A DNA stretch of 64,000 nucleotides from Lewinellaceae bacterium (GCA_020636435.1 JACJXX010000001.1:2001001-2065000), one strand, 5' to 3'; counted from the first letter of the stretch, positions 45,838 through 55,267 are shown. Notes: generated from the letters alone by a model not told the origin. Numbers and translations are program-made.

Positions 45838-47964
45838 TCAGGCCTCCGCCAACTCCTCCTCGTGCGCTTCCATCAGTTTTTGCTGAATGTCGTGCGGCAC
45901 AGGGTTAAACTCGGCGAATTCCTGGCGGAATTTTGCCCGCCCCTGCGACAGGGAGCGCAAGGTGGAGGAATACTGGTACAATTCAGCCAAAGGCACCTGA
46001 GCGGTGATCTTCTGATAGTGGCCCTCGGCGCCCATGCCCATGATGATGGCGCGGCGAGTCTGCAGGTCGCCCATGATGTCGCCCATGACTTCGCCGGCGC
46101 AGAGAATCTCCAGCTTGTAGATGGGTTCCATGATCTGGGGCGCGGCCAGCTTGAAGCCCTGCTTAAACGCCTGGGTGGAAGCCAGCATAAAGGCCATATC
46201 GTTGGAATCGACCGAGTGCATCTTTCCATCGTAAACGGAAACCCGTATATCCTGGCAGGGGGAGCCCGTCAGCGGCCCTTCCTCCATTTTCTGCAGGATG
46301 CCCTTTTTAATGGCGTTGGAGTATTTAGCGTCGATAGACCCGCCCACGATGCACCAGAAAAAAGCAAGGGTGCCACCCCAGGGCAGTTCTTCAATATCCC
46401 GGTTGCGCACGTTCAGGCCACTGGGGTCCGGCATGCCTTCGGTGTAGGGTTCGATACGCATGTGCAACTCGGCGAACTGGCCAGCCCCGCCGGTTTGTTT
46501 CTTGTGGCGGTACATGGTGTCCTGCGCTTTGGTGATCGTCTCCCGGTAGGAAATGCGGGGCTTCATAAAGTCCATCGACACCCCGTACATGTTCTCGATG
46601 CGGTGTTTGACGAGGTCGAGGTGGAGCTGGCCCTGGCCGAAGAGCAGGGTCTGTTTGAGCGTCTTCGATTGCTCCACGATGAGGGTGGGGTCTTCCTCGG
46701 AAACGATGTGCAGGGCCTTCATGAGCTTTTCTATGTCCCCTTTGCTGGGAGGGTTGACCGCCACCCTTATCCGGGGTTCGGGAAATTTCATGGCCTTGAT
46801 TTTGCGTTCTTCCCCTTTAACGTTGAGGGTATTGTTGGTATGCGAATTTTTGAGCTTAACGGTCACCCCGATGTCTCCGGCTTTCAGCAGGCCCACCTGT
46901 TCGCGGTTTTTGCCTTCGGCAGTAAAGATTTGGCCGAAACGCTCCGAGGTTCGGTTGTTGGCGTTGACCAGTTCGTCGCCGGTGTTGAGAACGCCGGAAT
47001 AGACTTTGAAATAGGTGACGTTGCCCACCTGCGGCTCCGACATGGTTTTGTAGATGAAGATGGTGGTATCCGCGCTGCTGTCGCAGGGGAGGCGGGTGCC
47101 GTCATCCAGCAATTTGGCGGGGCGGTCGGCGGGAGAGGGGCAGACGTCGTTGATGAAGCCCATGATGCGTCCGCTGCCCATATTTTGGGTGGAAGAGCAG
47201 CAGAAAACCGGGTACAACTCCTGGTGGGCAATGGCAATGCGCAGCCCTTCGGTCAGTTCTTCTTCGGTCAGGGAGCCTTCCTCGAAGAATTTTTCCATCA
47301 GCCCCTCGTCGTTTTCGGCGGCGGCTTCCACCAGAGCGTTGTGCATCTCCTGTGCCCGCTCGATCTCCGAATCGGGGATGGGTTGCTTCTCCGGCCTGCC
47401 GCCCTCGGGAGGGAACACGTACATCGTCATCCGAAGCGCGTCTACAATGGTATTGAAGCCCGTACCCTGGTTGAGCGGGTACTGCACGGGAATGATCTTA
47501 TGGCCAAACCGGTTCTTAGCCTGTTCGAGCGTAGCGTCGAAATCGGCTTTTTCGTGGTCGACCTGGTTGATGACAAAAATGGTGGGCGTTTCAAACTGCT
47601 CCACATATTCCCATATAAGTTCTGTGCCTACTTCCACGCCATTCTTGGCATTGAGCAACATCACCCCGGTATCGGCTACCTTCATCGAAGAGATCACTTC
47701 TCCGACAAAATCGTCGAAACCCGGCGTATCCAGGATATTGATCTTGGAATCTTTCCAGGCCACGTGCATCAGCGAGCTGAAAAGCGAGTTGCCGCGCTCG
47801 CGTTCGATGTTCGTGAAATCAGATTGGGTATTGCCTTCCTCCACGGTCCCCCGGCGCGAGATGGCCCCTGCTTCAAAAAGCATGCATTCCGCAAAGGTCG
47901 TCTTCCCACAACCAGAGTGTCCGAGGAGGGTAACGTTTCTAATGTTTTTAGTGTCAAAACTCAT
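45838..47964 (-). CDS. elongation factor G paralogue (EF-G2 type)
   Basis: The 708-residue translational GTPase has P-loop GHSGCGKT (15-22), effector region NIERERGNSLFSS (52-64), G3 DTPGFDDF (79-86) and G4 NQVD (131-134). Domains II-V follow, including GKTGGAGQFAE-like and the C-terminal FRQEFAEFNPVP. In canonical EF-G the G3 motif is DTPGHVDF; here Phe83 replaces the catalytic His, as in the EF-G2 class, so GTP hydrolysis is expected to be slow or differently triggered. It is therefore a paralogue, not the main fusA. It is divergent from the aminotransferase gene. Confidence 0.9.
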   Translation of the reverse strand: MSFDTKNIRNVTLLGHSGCGKTTFAECMLFEAGAISRRGTVEEGNTQSDFTNIERERGNSLFSSLMHVAWKDSKINILDTPGFDDFVGEVISSMKVADTGVMLLNAKNGVEVGTELIWEYVEQFETPTIFVINQVDHEKADFDATLEQAKNRFGHKIIPVQYPLNQGTGFNTIVDALRMTMYVFPPEGGRPEKQPIPDSEIERAQEMHNALVEAAAENDEGLMEKFFEEGSLTEEELTEGLRIAIAHQELYPVFCCSSTQNMGSGRIMGFINDVCPSPADRPAKLLDDGTRLPCDSSADTTIFIYKTMSEPQVGNVTYFKVYSGVLNTGDELVNANNRTSERFGQIFTAEGKNREQVGLLKAGDIGVTVKLKNSHTNNTLNVKGEERKIKAMKFPEPRIRVAVNPPSKGDIEKLMKALHIVSEEDPTLIVEQSKTLKQTLLFGQGQLHLDLVKHRIENMYGVSMDFMKPRISYRETITKAQDTMYRHKKQTGGAGQFAELHMRIEPYTEGMPDPSGLNVRNRDIEELPWGGTLAFFWCIVGGSIDAKYSNAIKKGILQKMEEGPLTGSPCQDIRVSVYDGKMHSVDSNDMAFMLASTQAFKQGFKLAAPQIMEPIYKLEILCAGEVMGDIMGDLQTRRAIIMGMGAEGHYQKITAQVPLAELYQYSSTLRSLSQGRAKFRQEFAEFNPVPHDIQQKLMEAHEEELAEA

Positions 47965-48054
47965 ATGGTCCTCAATTTGAATTGGTTAACAAAACAGTGT
48001 GCCGCCTGAGCGGCGCGGTTCATTGCCTTGGACAGCATATTCGGAAGTTAATTT

Positions 48055-48062
48055 CAAATATA
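48055..48062 (-). promoter_or_regulatory. -7 promoter element of the EF-G-like gene
   Basis: TATATTTG on the minus strand, about 90 bases upstream of the start at 47964. It matches TAnnTTTG. The -33 box is not clear. Confidence 0.4.
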
Positions 48063-48153
48063 CAAGACAGCGGGGAATGAAATTAGGAAAATAAAAGTAA
48101 ATAGCAAAGGTTTCGGCCCATACAGTTTTAGTCCGTAAATTGAGAACCAAAAA

Positions 48154-49002
48154 ATGGCACATTATTGCAGCATAAACGGAAAGATCACAGCTCAGGAGAA
48201 GGCCAGCCTGGGCGTTATGGACCTGGCGGTGCTTCGCGGCTATGGCATTTTTGATTATTTTCTGTTCAAATACGGCCGGCCGCTGCTGGAGGAGCAGTAC
48301 CTGGAGCGCTTTTACAATTCAGCGCAAAAGATGGGGCTGGAACCGACTCTTAACCGGCAGGAACTGAGCCGCCACCTGCGCGAACTGATCGCCGCCAACG
48401 GCGAGGACAAAGGCGCCGTCCGCCTGGTGCTCACCGGCGGCTATGCGCCGGACGGCTACACGCCCGGCGATCCCAACCTGATCGTCCTGCAACACGCTTA
48501 CCCCAACTATCCGGAAAGCTACTTCACCCAGGGCGTGGGGCTGATCAGCCACAACTTTCAGCGGGAATGGCCGGAGGTGAAGACCATCAACTACCTGACC
48601 GGCATCAAGCTGCTGCCCGAGATCCGCAAGGCCGGCGCCCTGGAGGTGCTCTACCACCACAACGGAGAGTTGCGGGAGTCGGTGCGCTCCAATGTGTTCA
48701 TTCTAAACGACAAGGAGGAGCTCATCACTCCGGACAGCGACATCCTCTTCGGCATCACCCGGGATTCGATCTTCCAGGCGGCGGAAGGCCTGCTGCCCAT
48801 TACCCTCCGGAAAGTGAGCATGGAGGAAGTGCACAGCGCCCGGGAAGTATTCCTCACCGGCTCCAACAAAAGTGCCATGCCGGTGGTGCGCATCGACGGG
48901 AGGCCCGTCGGGGACGGGAAGGTGGGGTACTGGTCGAAGAAGCTGAAGGAGGCGTTGGAGGCGTATCGGGAGGGGTATTATGAGCGGGTGTTGAAAATAT
49001 AG
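48154..49002 (+). CDS. class IV aminotransferase (PLP)
   Basis: The 282-residue fold type IV enzyme has catalytic Lys143 (EVKTINYLTG), Glu175 (LRESVRSNVFIL) that contacts the pyridine nitrogen, and phosphate-binding TGSNKSAMPVV near the C-terminus. It may be a branched-chain or D-amino-acid aminotransferase or a 4-amino-4-deoxychorismate lyase; the active-site details do not let me choose. The start MAHYCSINGKI is at the only suitable ATG. The gene is intact; immediately after its stop lies a broken SprB-type gene in the opposite direction. Confidence 0.88.
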   Translation: MAHYCSINGKITAQEKASLGVMDLAVLRGYGIFDYFLFKYGRPLLEEQYLERFYNSAQKMGLEPTLNRQELSRHLRELIAANGEDKGAVRLVLTGGYAPDGYTPGDPNLIVLQHAYPNYPESYFTQGVGLISHNFQREWPEVKTINYLTGIKLLPEIRKAGALEVLYHHNGELRESVRSNVFILNDKEELITPDSDILFGITRDSIFQAAEGLLPITLRKVSMEEVHSAREVFLTGSNKSAMPVVRIDGRPVGDGKVGYWSKKLKEALEAYREGYYERVLKI

Positions 49003-49213
49003 AGTTTACCTGCTCCGCGAAAACCTCGATAGGGGCCGGCGCCAACAGCACCATGGTTTTTTCTGCTGAACAACCGTTGGCATCGGTAATGGTAGCGGTA
49101 TAACTACCCGCTTCCAGGCCACTGATGCTCTCCCCCGCATCACCGTTGCTCCAGGCTACCGTATAGTTGCCGGCCGGCTGCATGGCCAATTGTAGGGCGC
49201 CGTCGGCGGAGGC
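49003..49213 (-). pseudogene. SprB-repeat gene, downstream fragment
   Basis: On the minus strand it continues the gene cut by IS66: SADGALQLAMQPAGNYTVAWSNGDAG, then ISGLEAGSYTATITDANGCSAEKT, a complete SprB-type repeat. At about 49003 the frame runs into the antisense of the aminotransferase and loses its character, so the normal end (further repeats and the sorting domain) has been lost. Confidence 0.75.
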
Positions 49214-49281
49214 GTAAGCCTACCACCAAGGGCATCTTGCCCACCATTGCTGAAAAGGCGACCTTTGCCTAAAACGCAGAC

Positions 49282-49596
49282 ATGAAAAAACCATTGACAA
49301 GGACGAGCCGTTCGTGGCGGGATGCAGGCTTCTGGGCGGCGTTGCTGGCAGGCCATGAAAAGAGCGGCCAGAGCGTAAAAGAGTATTGTGCTGCTCAGGG
49401 CATAAGCGCCGCCTCGTATTATCGGTGGCAAAAGCGGTTGAATGAGGAAAAAGGCGTGGGGTTCAGCCCAATAGAGATAGAAACGAAGCCTTTGGGCGGC
49501 ATAGTAGTTGAATTGCCAGGCGGGGTGGCCTTGCGCTTTAGCGAGTTGCCGCCGGTGGAGTATTTGCGCAGCCTGAGTTCAAGCTTTGCCCTATGA
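49282..49596 (+). CDS. tnpA: IS66 TnpA accessory protein
   Basis: 104 residues with an HTH-like N-terminal half (SGQSVKEYCAAQGISAASYYRWQKRL), the usual IS66 TnpA, needed for transposition together with TnpB and TnpC. Its stop overlaps the tnpB ATG by 4 bp (ATGA), so the two are coupled. Confidence 0.92.
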   Translation: MKKPLTRTSRSWRDAGFWAALLAGHEKSGQSVKEYCAAQGISAASYYRWQKRLNEEKGVGFSPIEIETKPLGGIVVELPGGVALRFSELPPVEYLRSLSSSFAL

Positions 49597-49955
49597 TGGG
49601 CTTTACCTCAGCGCAGCGCTATTACCTGAGCCGGGAGGCTGCGGACATGAGAAAGAGTTATGACGGCTTAAGCGGGCTGGTCCGCCAGGGCCTGGGCCGC
49701 GACCCCTTGAGCGGAGAAGTATTCATCTTTTTGAACCGGCGCCGGACGATGATCAAGATATTGGTGTGGGACCGTAGCGGTTTTGTAATTTGGAGCAAGC
49801 GCTTGGAACGAGGCACGTTCGAGTTGCCGCGCAGCACAGAGGCCGGCGCGTCGGTGGCCTTGCGCTGGGAGGAGTTGGTGATGATCCTGGAAGGCGTATC
49901 CCTGGGCAGTATCCAACGGCGCAAGCGCTATAGCAGGGAAAAAGCGGCGGCGTGA
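49593..49955 (+). CDS. tnpB: IS66 TnpB accessory protein
   Basis: 120 residues with the family core DMRKSYDGLSGLVRQGLGRDPLSGEVFIF and KILVWDRSGFVIWSKRLERG. This is the IS66 Orf2 protein, whose exact role is unknown. It starts within the tnpA stop and lies 160 bases before tnpC. Confidence 0.93.
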   Translation: MMGFTSAQRYYLSREAADMRKSYDGLSGLVRQGLGRDPLSGEVFIFLNRRRTMIKILVWDRSGFVIWSKRLERGTFELPRSTEAGASVALRWEELVMILEGVSLGSIQRRKRYSREKAAA

Positions 49956-50115
49956 AAAAAGAGCGGAGTTATCCACCGTTTTTGGGGCAGGGGTGTTGAT
50001 AAAGGCGTTTTTTACGCAGCATCGGAAAAAAAACGGGAGAAATCCACACAAAAGGGTGGCGGAGTGTTGGGAAAAAGAGCTTGCAGGGCCGAGGCCAGAC
50101 AGCTACCTTTACTGT

Positions 50116-51618
50116 ATGCAAAACGCAGCTACGCCAATGGTTCCGCTGGCCGATTACCAAAAACTGGAATCGGAAATCCAGGACTTGAAACAACGCATCG
50201 CGTGGTTCGAGCGGATGATGTTTGGCCGCAAGAGCGAGCGTTTTGTGCCTGCCGAAGAGATAGAGGGGCAATTGAAATTAGCCTTTGCCCCGGAACAGGC
50301 CCAAGAGGTAGAAGCCACAGTAAAGCAGCTCATAGCGGAGCACGAGCGCAGTGTCCCGCCCAAGAAAGAGAATGCTCACAAAGGCCGGCAGCCTATCCCG
50401 CCTCATTTGCCGCGCGTAACAGAGGTGCTTGAGCCCGAGGAAGATACCAGCGGGATGAAGCGCATCGGCGAGGACATAAGCGAGGTGTTGGAATATGAGC
50501 CGGGCAAAGTATGGGTGCGGCGCACCGTGCGGCCTAAATACGCCCGGATGGAAGCTGAACTGGAGCCAGGCCAAGGACAAATCGTACAAGCGCCTGCCAA
50601 AGAGCTGCCCTTCGGCCGTTCCAAAGCCGGGGTTAGCCTGATCGTGCACATCCTCATAGCCAAATACGTAGAACACTTGCCGCTGCACCGGCTCATTGCC
50701 CGGTTTGCCCGCAGCGGCTTGAAAGTCCCGCCTCCAACGATAGGGAACTGGGTCAAAACCGGGGCCGAGCCGCTAATGATCCTCTATGAAGCCTACCAAA
50801 ATGCCGTTTTTGGCTCCTCTTACCTCCAGATGGACGAAACCAGGCTAAAGGTGCTGGAAGACGGGAGAGGCCGGGCGCACCTGGGGTATCTGTGGGCGGT
50901 GTTCAGCCCTATCCATAAACTGCCCTTCTTCTTTTACGAAAAAGGGCGGGATCACCATGGGCCAAAAAAATTCCTGGAACGTTTTGCGGGCGTACTGCAA
51001 TGCGACGGCTACAGCGTGTACAAAACCCTGGACAGAAAGCTGGCCAGCATCGCCCTGATGAATTGCATGGCCCATATCCGCCGGGAGTTCTTCGAGGCCC
51101 AGGGTACCGACGCCGAGCGGGCCCAAACGGCCTTGACGATGATCAAGATCCTTTACCTGGTGGAAGAAAAAGCTCGCCTGCAGGGCCTGGACGCCGAACA
51201 GCGCCTGGAGCTTCGGCTCAAAGAATCAAAACCTGCCTTCGATACCCTTGGGCAGTGGCTGCAAACCGAATACGACAAGGTTACTCCTTCCAGCGCCATC
51301 GGCAAAGCTATCCAATACGCCCTCAACCGCTGGAAGAACATGGCCTGGTTTTTGGCCGACGGCAATATTGAGATCGACAACAACCTGGTGGAGAACATTA
51401 TCCGCCCGGCGGCTATCGGGCGCAAGAATTACTTATTTGCCGGCAGCCACGAAGCAGCCCAGCGCACGGCGATGTTCTATACCTTCTTCGCCGCCTGCAA
51501 ACACCACGGCATTGACCCCGAGAAATGGCTCACAGACGTGCTCAACCGCATCCACGATCACAAGGTCAGCCAACTGCATGAACTCTTCCCGCAGAATTGG
51601 AAGCCGGCAGCGGAATAA
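50116..51618 (+). CDS. tnpC: IS66 TnpC DDE transposase
   Basis: The ATG at 50116 (or 50149) gives about 500 residues. It has an N-terminal leucine-zipper-like segment (ESEIQDLKQRIAWFERMMFGRKSERF), a Cys-poor linker, and the DDE domain beginning near YLQMDETRLKVL (first Asp). The second Asp is in LQCDGYSVYKTL and the Glu is in NNLVENIIRP near the C-terminus. All three acids and the AIGRKNYLFAGSHEAAQRTA block are present, so the enzyme should be active. Confidence 0.95.
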   Translation: MQNAATPMVPLADYQKLESEIQDLKQRIAWFERMMFGRKSERFVPAEEIEGQLKLAFAPEQAQEVEATVKQLIAEHERSVPPKKENAHKGRQPIPPHLPRVTEVLEPEEDTSGMKRIGEDISEVLEYEPGKVWVRRTVRPKYARMEAELEPGQGQIVQAPAKELPFGRSKAGVSLIVHILIAKYVEHLPLHRLIARFARSGLKVPPPTIGNWVKTGAEPLMILYEAYQNAVFGSSYLQMDETRLKVLEDGRGRAHLGYLWAVFSPIHKLPFFFYEKGRDHHGPKKFLERFAGVLQCDGYSVYKTLDRKLASIALMNCMAHIRREFFEAQGTDAERAQTALTMIKILYLVEEKARLQGLDAEQRLELRLKESKPAFDTLGQWLQTEYDKVTPSSAIGKAIQYALNRWKNMAWFLADGNIEIDNNLVENIIRPAAIGRKNYLFAGSHEAAQRTAMFYTFFAACKHHGIDPEKWLTDVLNRIHDHKVSQLHELFPQNWKPAAE

Positions 51619-51694
51619 GCAAGCTGCTGGCTGCAACCGGCAAAGTTAGGGGCTCTTGAGGTCGGGCGCAAGATGCCCTTGGTGGTAGGCTTAC

Positions 51695-53301
51695 GCGGAG
51701 GCAGCGCAGGACGGGTGCGTGATGGCCACGTTGACACTAAAGCCCAGTCCACTGGAAAGTACTTTAAAGAAGCCGGTTTTGGTACAGCCCCGGCTGTCTC
51801 CGAGGGTCAGGTAATAAATGCCTTCGGCTAAATCGTAGAGGTCAGGCGTGTCGGCCCCGTTGCTCCAGGAGTAGGTGTAAGGGGGCGTGCCGCCCGCCGC
51901 CATTACCGTGATGCTGCCGGTGGCCTGGCCCGGGCAGGTTTCGGTTTTGTCTCCGGAAAAGGAGGGAGCAGGGCAGGCGGGGATGGTGATGTCGTACTGG
52001 AAGGTGCAACCGAAGGAATTGGTGACCAGGACATAATAGTTGCCCGGAAGCTTAATATCTATAGGGTTTTGTTCCGTGGAAGGAGAATAACCGCCTTCTT
52101 CTCTGTGCCACTCGAAGGAGAAGGGGCCGGCAGTGCCTTCGGCAGTGAGGTTAAAGGCTTGCTGGGGGGAGCTGCCGCTTTCGCAGAGGCAGTCTACGAG
52201 AGGGGTGACCTCTATGGCGGCATGGGCGGAGAGGAGGGTGAGGAGGAGGAGCGCGGTGGTGAAGAGGTGGTTCAAACTACAAGATGTGATTTCCAAAGAT
52301 GGTGCCGTACACATGCCCACCTCAACCTCCGCACTCCCGGTGCAACCATTGGCATCCGTAGCGGAGACGGAATAAAAGCCCGGTTCATACACTTCTATCG
52401 AACCGCCGGCGCTTCCAGTACTCCACTCTGTTGTTGTGTATGCCCCGTCGAGGCTCAATACGATGAAATCCTGAGCACAACCATTTGCCCGGTTTTCGGC
52501 AGGAGGCGCCTCCTTGCCCGGCCTCGCGCCCGGTATATTCCGGTAGCAAAGGGATGGATCTTCAGGCAAGATTTTCACCTCAACAGTGTTTACTTTGACG
52601 GTAACTTCATCTTCAGCCACCAACTCGCCGTCCGATGCTGTGACGTATACCCGGTAAGTGGTTGTCTCTTGCGGCGTGGCGCTGGGCATGGCGCTTTCCG
52701 GATCGTCCAGCCCTGCTTCCGGTATCCAGCTATAGCAATATTCCAGGCTATCCAGAGGATGCGGTTCGGGCAAACACCCCGTTCCGATTTGTACTGTATC
52801 TCCCCGGCAGATCATTACATCCGGCCCGGCCACACTTGGGCAGCCGTTCACCGGCCGCCTTTCCAACACCATATTATCGTAGCGCGCCCAGCCCGAAGGG
52901 CTATCCCCCAGCGCCTGGGCAACAGCCCAGTAGGTGCCCGCTGCGTCTACTGTAAAGGCAGCGGAAGCAACTTCTGTACCGGGCAGCGAAGGGTCGTCTG
53001 TGTCAATAGAAGACAGGGCGACATCCGGCCCGGCGGCCGCGCCGCCGCTGCTGGGAGCGGTATGAAAGGAGAAGCGAACCGACTGCCCCTGGCCGAAGGA
53101 TTTTGCGTTGAGTTGTATCCGATATTCAAACCCGGTTTCCAAATCTGTTTTCATGGCGATCAGGCTGCCGGCGGCGTAGGGCTGCAGCAAGGCGCAGGTA
53201 TCGCCGGGCACTCCGGTAGAGCCGTAGGTGCCGCGTACAAAGCCCACGGCGTGGAAACCTTGTATCCCCTGTAAATTAACAGGAAAGCCCGAGCCGGTCA
53301 A
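51695..53301 (-). pseudogene. PKD/SprB-type surface protein gene, split by IS66 and probably fused
   Basis: The minus-strand frame contains two parts. The upstream part (53301 to about 52280) has PKD-like and Ig-like modules (YSWIPEAGLDDPESAMP) and ends TGSAEVEVGMC. The downstream part has an internal signal peptide (SLNHLFTTALLLLTLLSAHA, about 52245-52305) and then SprB repeats (ITVMAAGGTPPYTYSWSNG). A signal peptide in the middle means two genes are joined in frame, or the second starts at the Met of VGMCTAP (about 52312). The IS66 insertion ends it at 51695. No proper 5' start is visible at 53301; DDFLWLPEPVGEGMRVVF in another frame just upstream hints at a frameshift. Confidence 0.7.
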
Positions 53302-53472
53302 AAGACAACTCGCATGCCTTCGCCAACAGGCTCCGGCAACCAGAGAAAGTCGTCATTTGACACTTGCCCCGTGAGTTGCTCACTTAAAACGGATGGCTTA
53401 AATTGACGGCATCATCTTACATTCTCCAACTATCCAACACTATATCAGATGACTTACGCCAGTCGGAGACTG
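53302..53472. other. non-coding region with gene remnant
   Basis: Apart from the short coding-like piece noted for the preceding gene, nothing is recognised. Confidence 0.3.
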
Positions 53473-53503
53473 GTTTGTTATTTCGTCCTATTCCTTATAT
53501 TTG
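53473..53503 (+). promoter_or_regulatory. Bacteroidota promoter (TTTG-19-TATATTTG)
   Basis: TTTG at 53473-53476, 19 bases, then TATATTTG at 53496-53503, an ideal match to the -33/-7 consensus, 137 bases upstream of the GNAT gene. Confidence 0.65.
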
Positions 53504-53640
53504 CCCTAATTAAACATTGCCTCTGACAACGACTTACATTCACCGTTTGCGTTTCCTGCCTGGAATAAAGCAGAAGTAGTGCTTTCCGGCCAGCTGCCCT
53601 GGCCGTATCCATTCATTACTTCAACACAACTTTATTCCAA

Positions 53641-54162
53641 ATGCTGGAAATAACCACTTCCCGCCTCCGGCTCATCGCCCTGAGCCTGGAGCAATTATAC
53701 CTTTTGATCAACGACATGAGCCAACTGCAGCAGCAGTTGGGCTTGAATCCTTTTGAGGTTCAATTAACGCCCGAGTTCGATGCCGAATATATAGGATCCA
53801 TTCAAGAATTCTGCCTGCCGCAAGTTGAGGGGCATCCGGAAGATTACGCCTGGTTCACCCACTGGATTGTCGTCCATCAGGCGGACAACCGGCGCATCGG
53901 CGGCATCGGCCTGGGCGGCCTGCCGGACGAACGGGGCGAAAGCATGATCGGCTACTTCATCGATCCCCGCTACGCCGGCCGGGGGCTGGCCACCGAAGCA
54001 GCCGGCGCCCTTTGCAAGTGGCTGAGCCAGGACGCCCGGCTGGACGCTGTCATCGCTACAGTGCCGACAGGGCATATCGCCTCGGAACGGGTGCTGGAGA
54101 AGATCGGTTTTGAGCAGGTTTCCGTGGATGAGGGGCTGGGGCTGTGGCGGAAGGAGGCGTGA
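53641..54162 (+). CDS. GNAT-family N-acetyltransferase (RimJ/RimL-like)
   Basis: 173 residues with the RimJ-like beginning MLEITTSRLRLIALSLEQL, the central YAWFTHWIVVHQADNRRIGGIGL strands, motif A IDPRYAGRGLATEAAGAL (acetyl-CoA loop) and motif B HIASERVLEKIGFEQV. It probably acetylates a protein N-terminus or small amine. It has its own strong promoter. The start is the only suitable ATG. Confidence 0.88.
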   Translation: MLEITTSRLRLIALSLEQLYLLINDMSQLQQQLGLNPFEVQLTPEFDAEYIGSIQEFCLPQVEGHPEDYAWFTHWIVVHQADNRRIGGIGLGGLPDERGESMIGYFIDPRYAGRGLATEAAGALCKWLSQDARLDAVIATVPTGHIASERVLEKIGFEQVSVDEGLGLWRKEA

Positions 54163-54379
54163 AACCGCAAAATGTGAAATGTAAAACCGCAAAATGGAAA
54201 AGTGTGCTCGATGGGAGCTGCCCGTTCACCAGCCACTTCTACATTTTGCGGTTTTGCGGCCCGTCCATTCGGCCGGGTAAATTTTGCAGTTTTGCGGTTC
54301 TCCCGGGAAGCTCCGGCCGCGCCCTTTTACATTTTCAATTTTGCGGTTTTGCGGTTTTGCAGTTTTGCAGTTTTGCGGT
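54163..54379. repeat. 8-bp-period repeats (TTTTGCGG) and inverted copies
   Basis: Near 54342-54380 there are five units TTTTGCGG or TTTTGCAG. At 54164-54195 the inverse AAACCGCAAAATG appears, and between them are scattered TTTTGCGGTTTTGCGG copies. The arrangement can fold back on itself, between two convergent genes (GNAT and OmpH). Confidence 0.7.
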
Positions 54380-54997
54380 TTAATTCCCGGACGTCCCCTC
54401 TTCCCCCTCCGGCTTCTTCTTATTCAGAATCTCCAGCACCTCAACGGTAATATCGAGGCTATCAGACGCCAGCAGCACGCTGGAGCCTTGCCCGTACTGG
54501 AGGATGTAATCGTATCCGCGGCGGGCCCGCATGGCGTCGAGCGACTGGCGGAGTTCCGTTTCCAGTTCCAGCTGGATGCGCTGGGTTTCCGCCAGCAGGT
54601 CGTTTCTGAGCTTTTCCTGCTCGGCCATCAGCACCTGTTGCTTCTGGCCCAGGCGCTTCTCCTCGTCGGCGATCTGGCTGGGGGCCAATAGCCCTTGCTG
54701 GATTTTTTGCTGCACCGCCCGGAATTCATTCTCCAGCGCCGCCCCTTTCTGGTTCAACCGCTGGCCGGCTTCCGCCTGCTGCTTTTCCAGCGCTTCCTGT
54801 TGCTGGCGGAAATAATCGTATTTGTGGACCAGGGTATCTGCATTGAGATAGACAATCTTGAGCGGAGCGGGGGCTTCGGCAGCTGCGGCCTCGTTTTCGG
54901 TTGCTTTTCCCCCGCCGGAAGAAAGATGCTGAGAGAGCAGATAGGCTACTGCAATGAGCAGTATGCCATTTAATACCAGTGAAATGTTTGCCTTCAT
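54380..54997 (-). CDS. OmpH/Skp family periplasmic chaperone
   Basis: 205 residues with an N-terminal membrane or signal segment (SLVLNGILLIAVAYLLSQHL). A small strand block (LKIVYLNADTLVHKYDYF) is typical of OmpH. A long coiled coil follows from about residue 65 to 150 (QQQEALEKQQAEAGQRLNQKG), then YDYILQYGQGSSVLLASDSLDIT, the C-terminal OmpH strand. It helps outer-membrane proteins cross the periplasm. The promoter is TTTG-19-TACCTTTG at 55014-55044 on the same strand. Confidence 0.88.
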   Translation of the reverse strand: MKANISLVLNGILLIAVAYLLSQHLSSGGGKATENEAAAAEAPAPLKIVYLNADTLVHKYDYFRQQQEALEKQQAEAGQRLNQKGAALENEFRAVQQKIQQGLLAPSQIADEEKRLGQKQQVLMAEQEKLRNDLLAETQRIQLELETELRQSLDAMRARRGYDYILQYGQGSSVLLASDSLDITVEVLEILNKKKPEGEEGTSGN

Positions 54998-55013
54998 TTT
55001 TTCAAAATTTTCG

Positions 55014-55044
55014 CAAAGGTACGTTTATGAAACTAGAGTGCAAA
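55014..55044 (-). promoter_or_regulatory. promoter of the OmpH/Skp gene
   Basis: On the minus strand TTTG (55044-55041), 19 bases, then TACCTTTG (55021-55014), ending 16 bases before the start codon. This matches the consensus spacing. Confidence 0.65.
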
Positions 55045-55066
55045 GGAAGGAAAGAGGGTTAAATAT

Positions 55067-55264
55067 GGCAATCGCATGAAATGGGATCGACCTTGAAAAG
55101 GTCGTATGTTTATAGGAAACGATGTTTTAAGCCCTCCCGACCTCGCAGAGGTCGTACATCTACCCGTTTGTACGACCTCTTTGAGGTCGAAAATTTAATT
55201 ATACGGGATAATTCTATAGACGTTTGACCCGCTTCGGGGTCAAAACATATTTCATGCAATTGCC
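55067..55264. repeat. 200-bp palindromic element with inner hairpins
   Basis: Outer arms GGCAATCGCATGAAAT / ATTTCATGCAATTGCC (15 of 16). Inside are four hairpins: CGACCTTGAAAAGGTCG, CGACCTCGCAGAGGTCG, GTACGACCTCTTTGAGGTCG and GACCCGCTTCGGGGTC. It is similar in design to the element at 9629. Confidence 0.75.
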
Positions 55265-55267
55265 TTG

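Larger units (their letters stand above)
49214..51694 (+). mobile_element. IS66-family insertion sequence, intact
   Basis: Terminal inverted repeats GTAAGCCTACCACCAAGGGC / GCCCTTGGTGGTAGGCTTAC. A perfect 8-bp target duplication GCGGAGGC flanks it (49206-49213, 51695-51702). It has three genes tnpA-tnpB-tnpC in the usual order and looks complete and recent. Confidence 0.95.

Noticed and set aside
43700..45886. Long plus-strand frame (728 codons)
   Set aside because: Antisense shadow of the CHAT-NTPase-WD40 gene.
45862..48009. Long open frame (715 codons) on the plus strand
   Set aside because: It is the antisense of the EF-G-like gene; GC-rich codons keep the opposite strand open. It has no recognisable domain.
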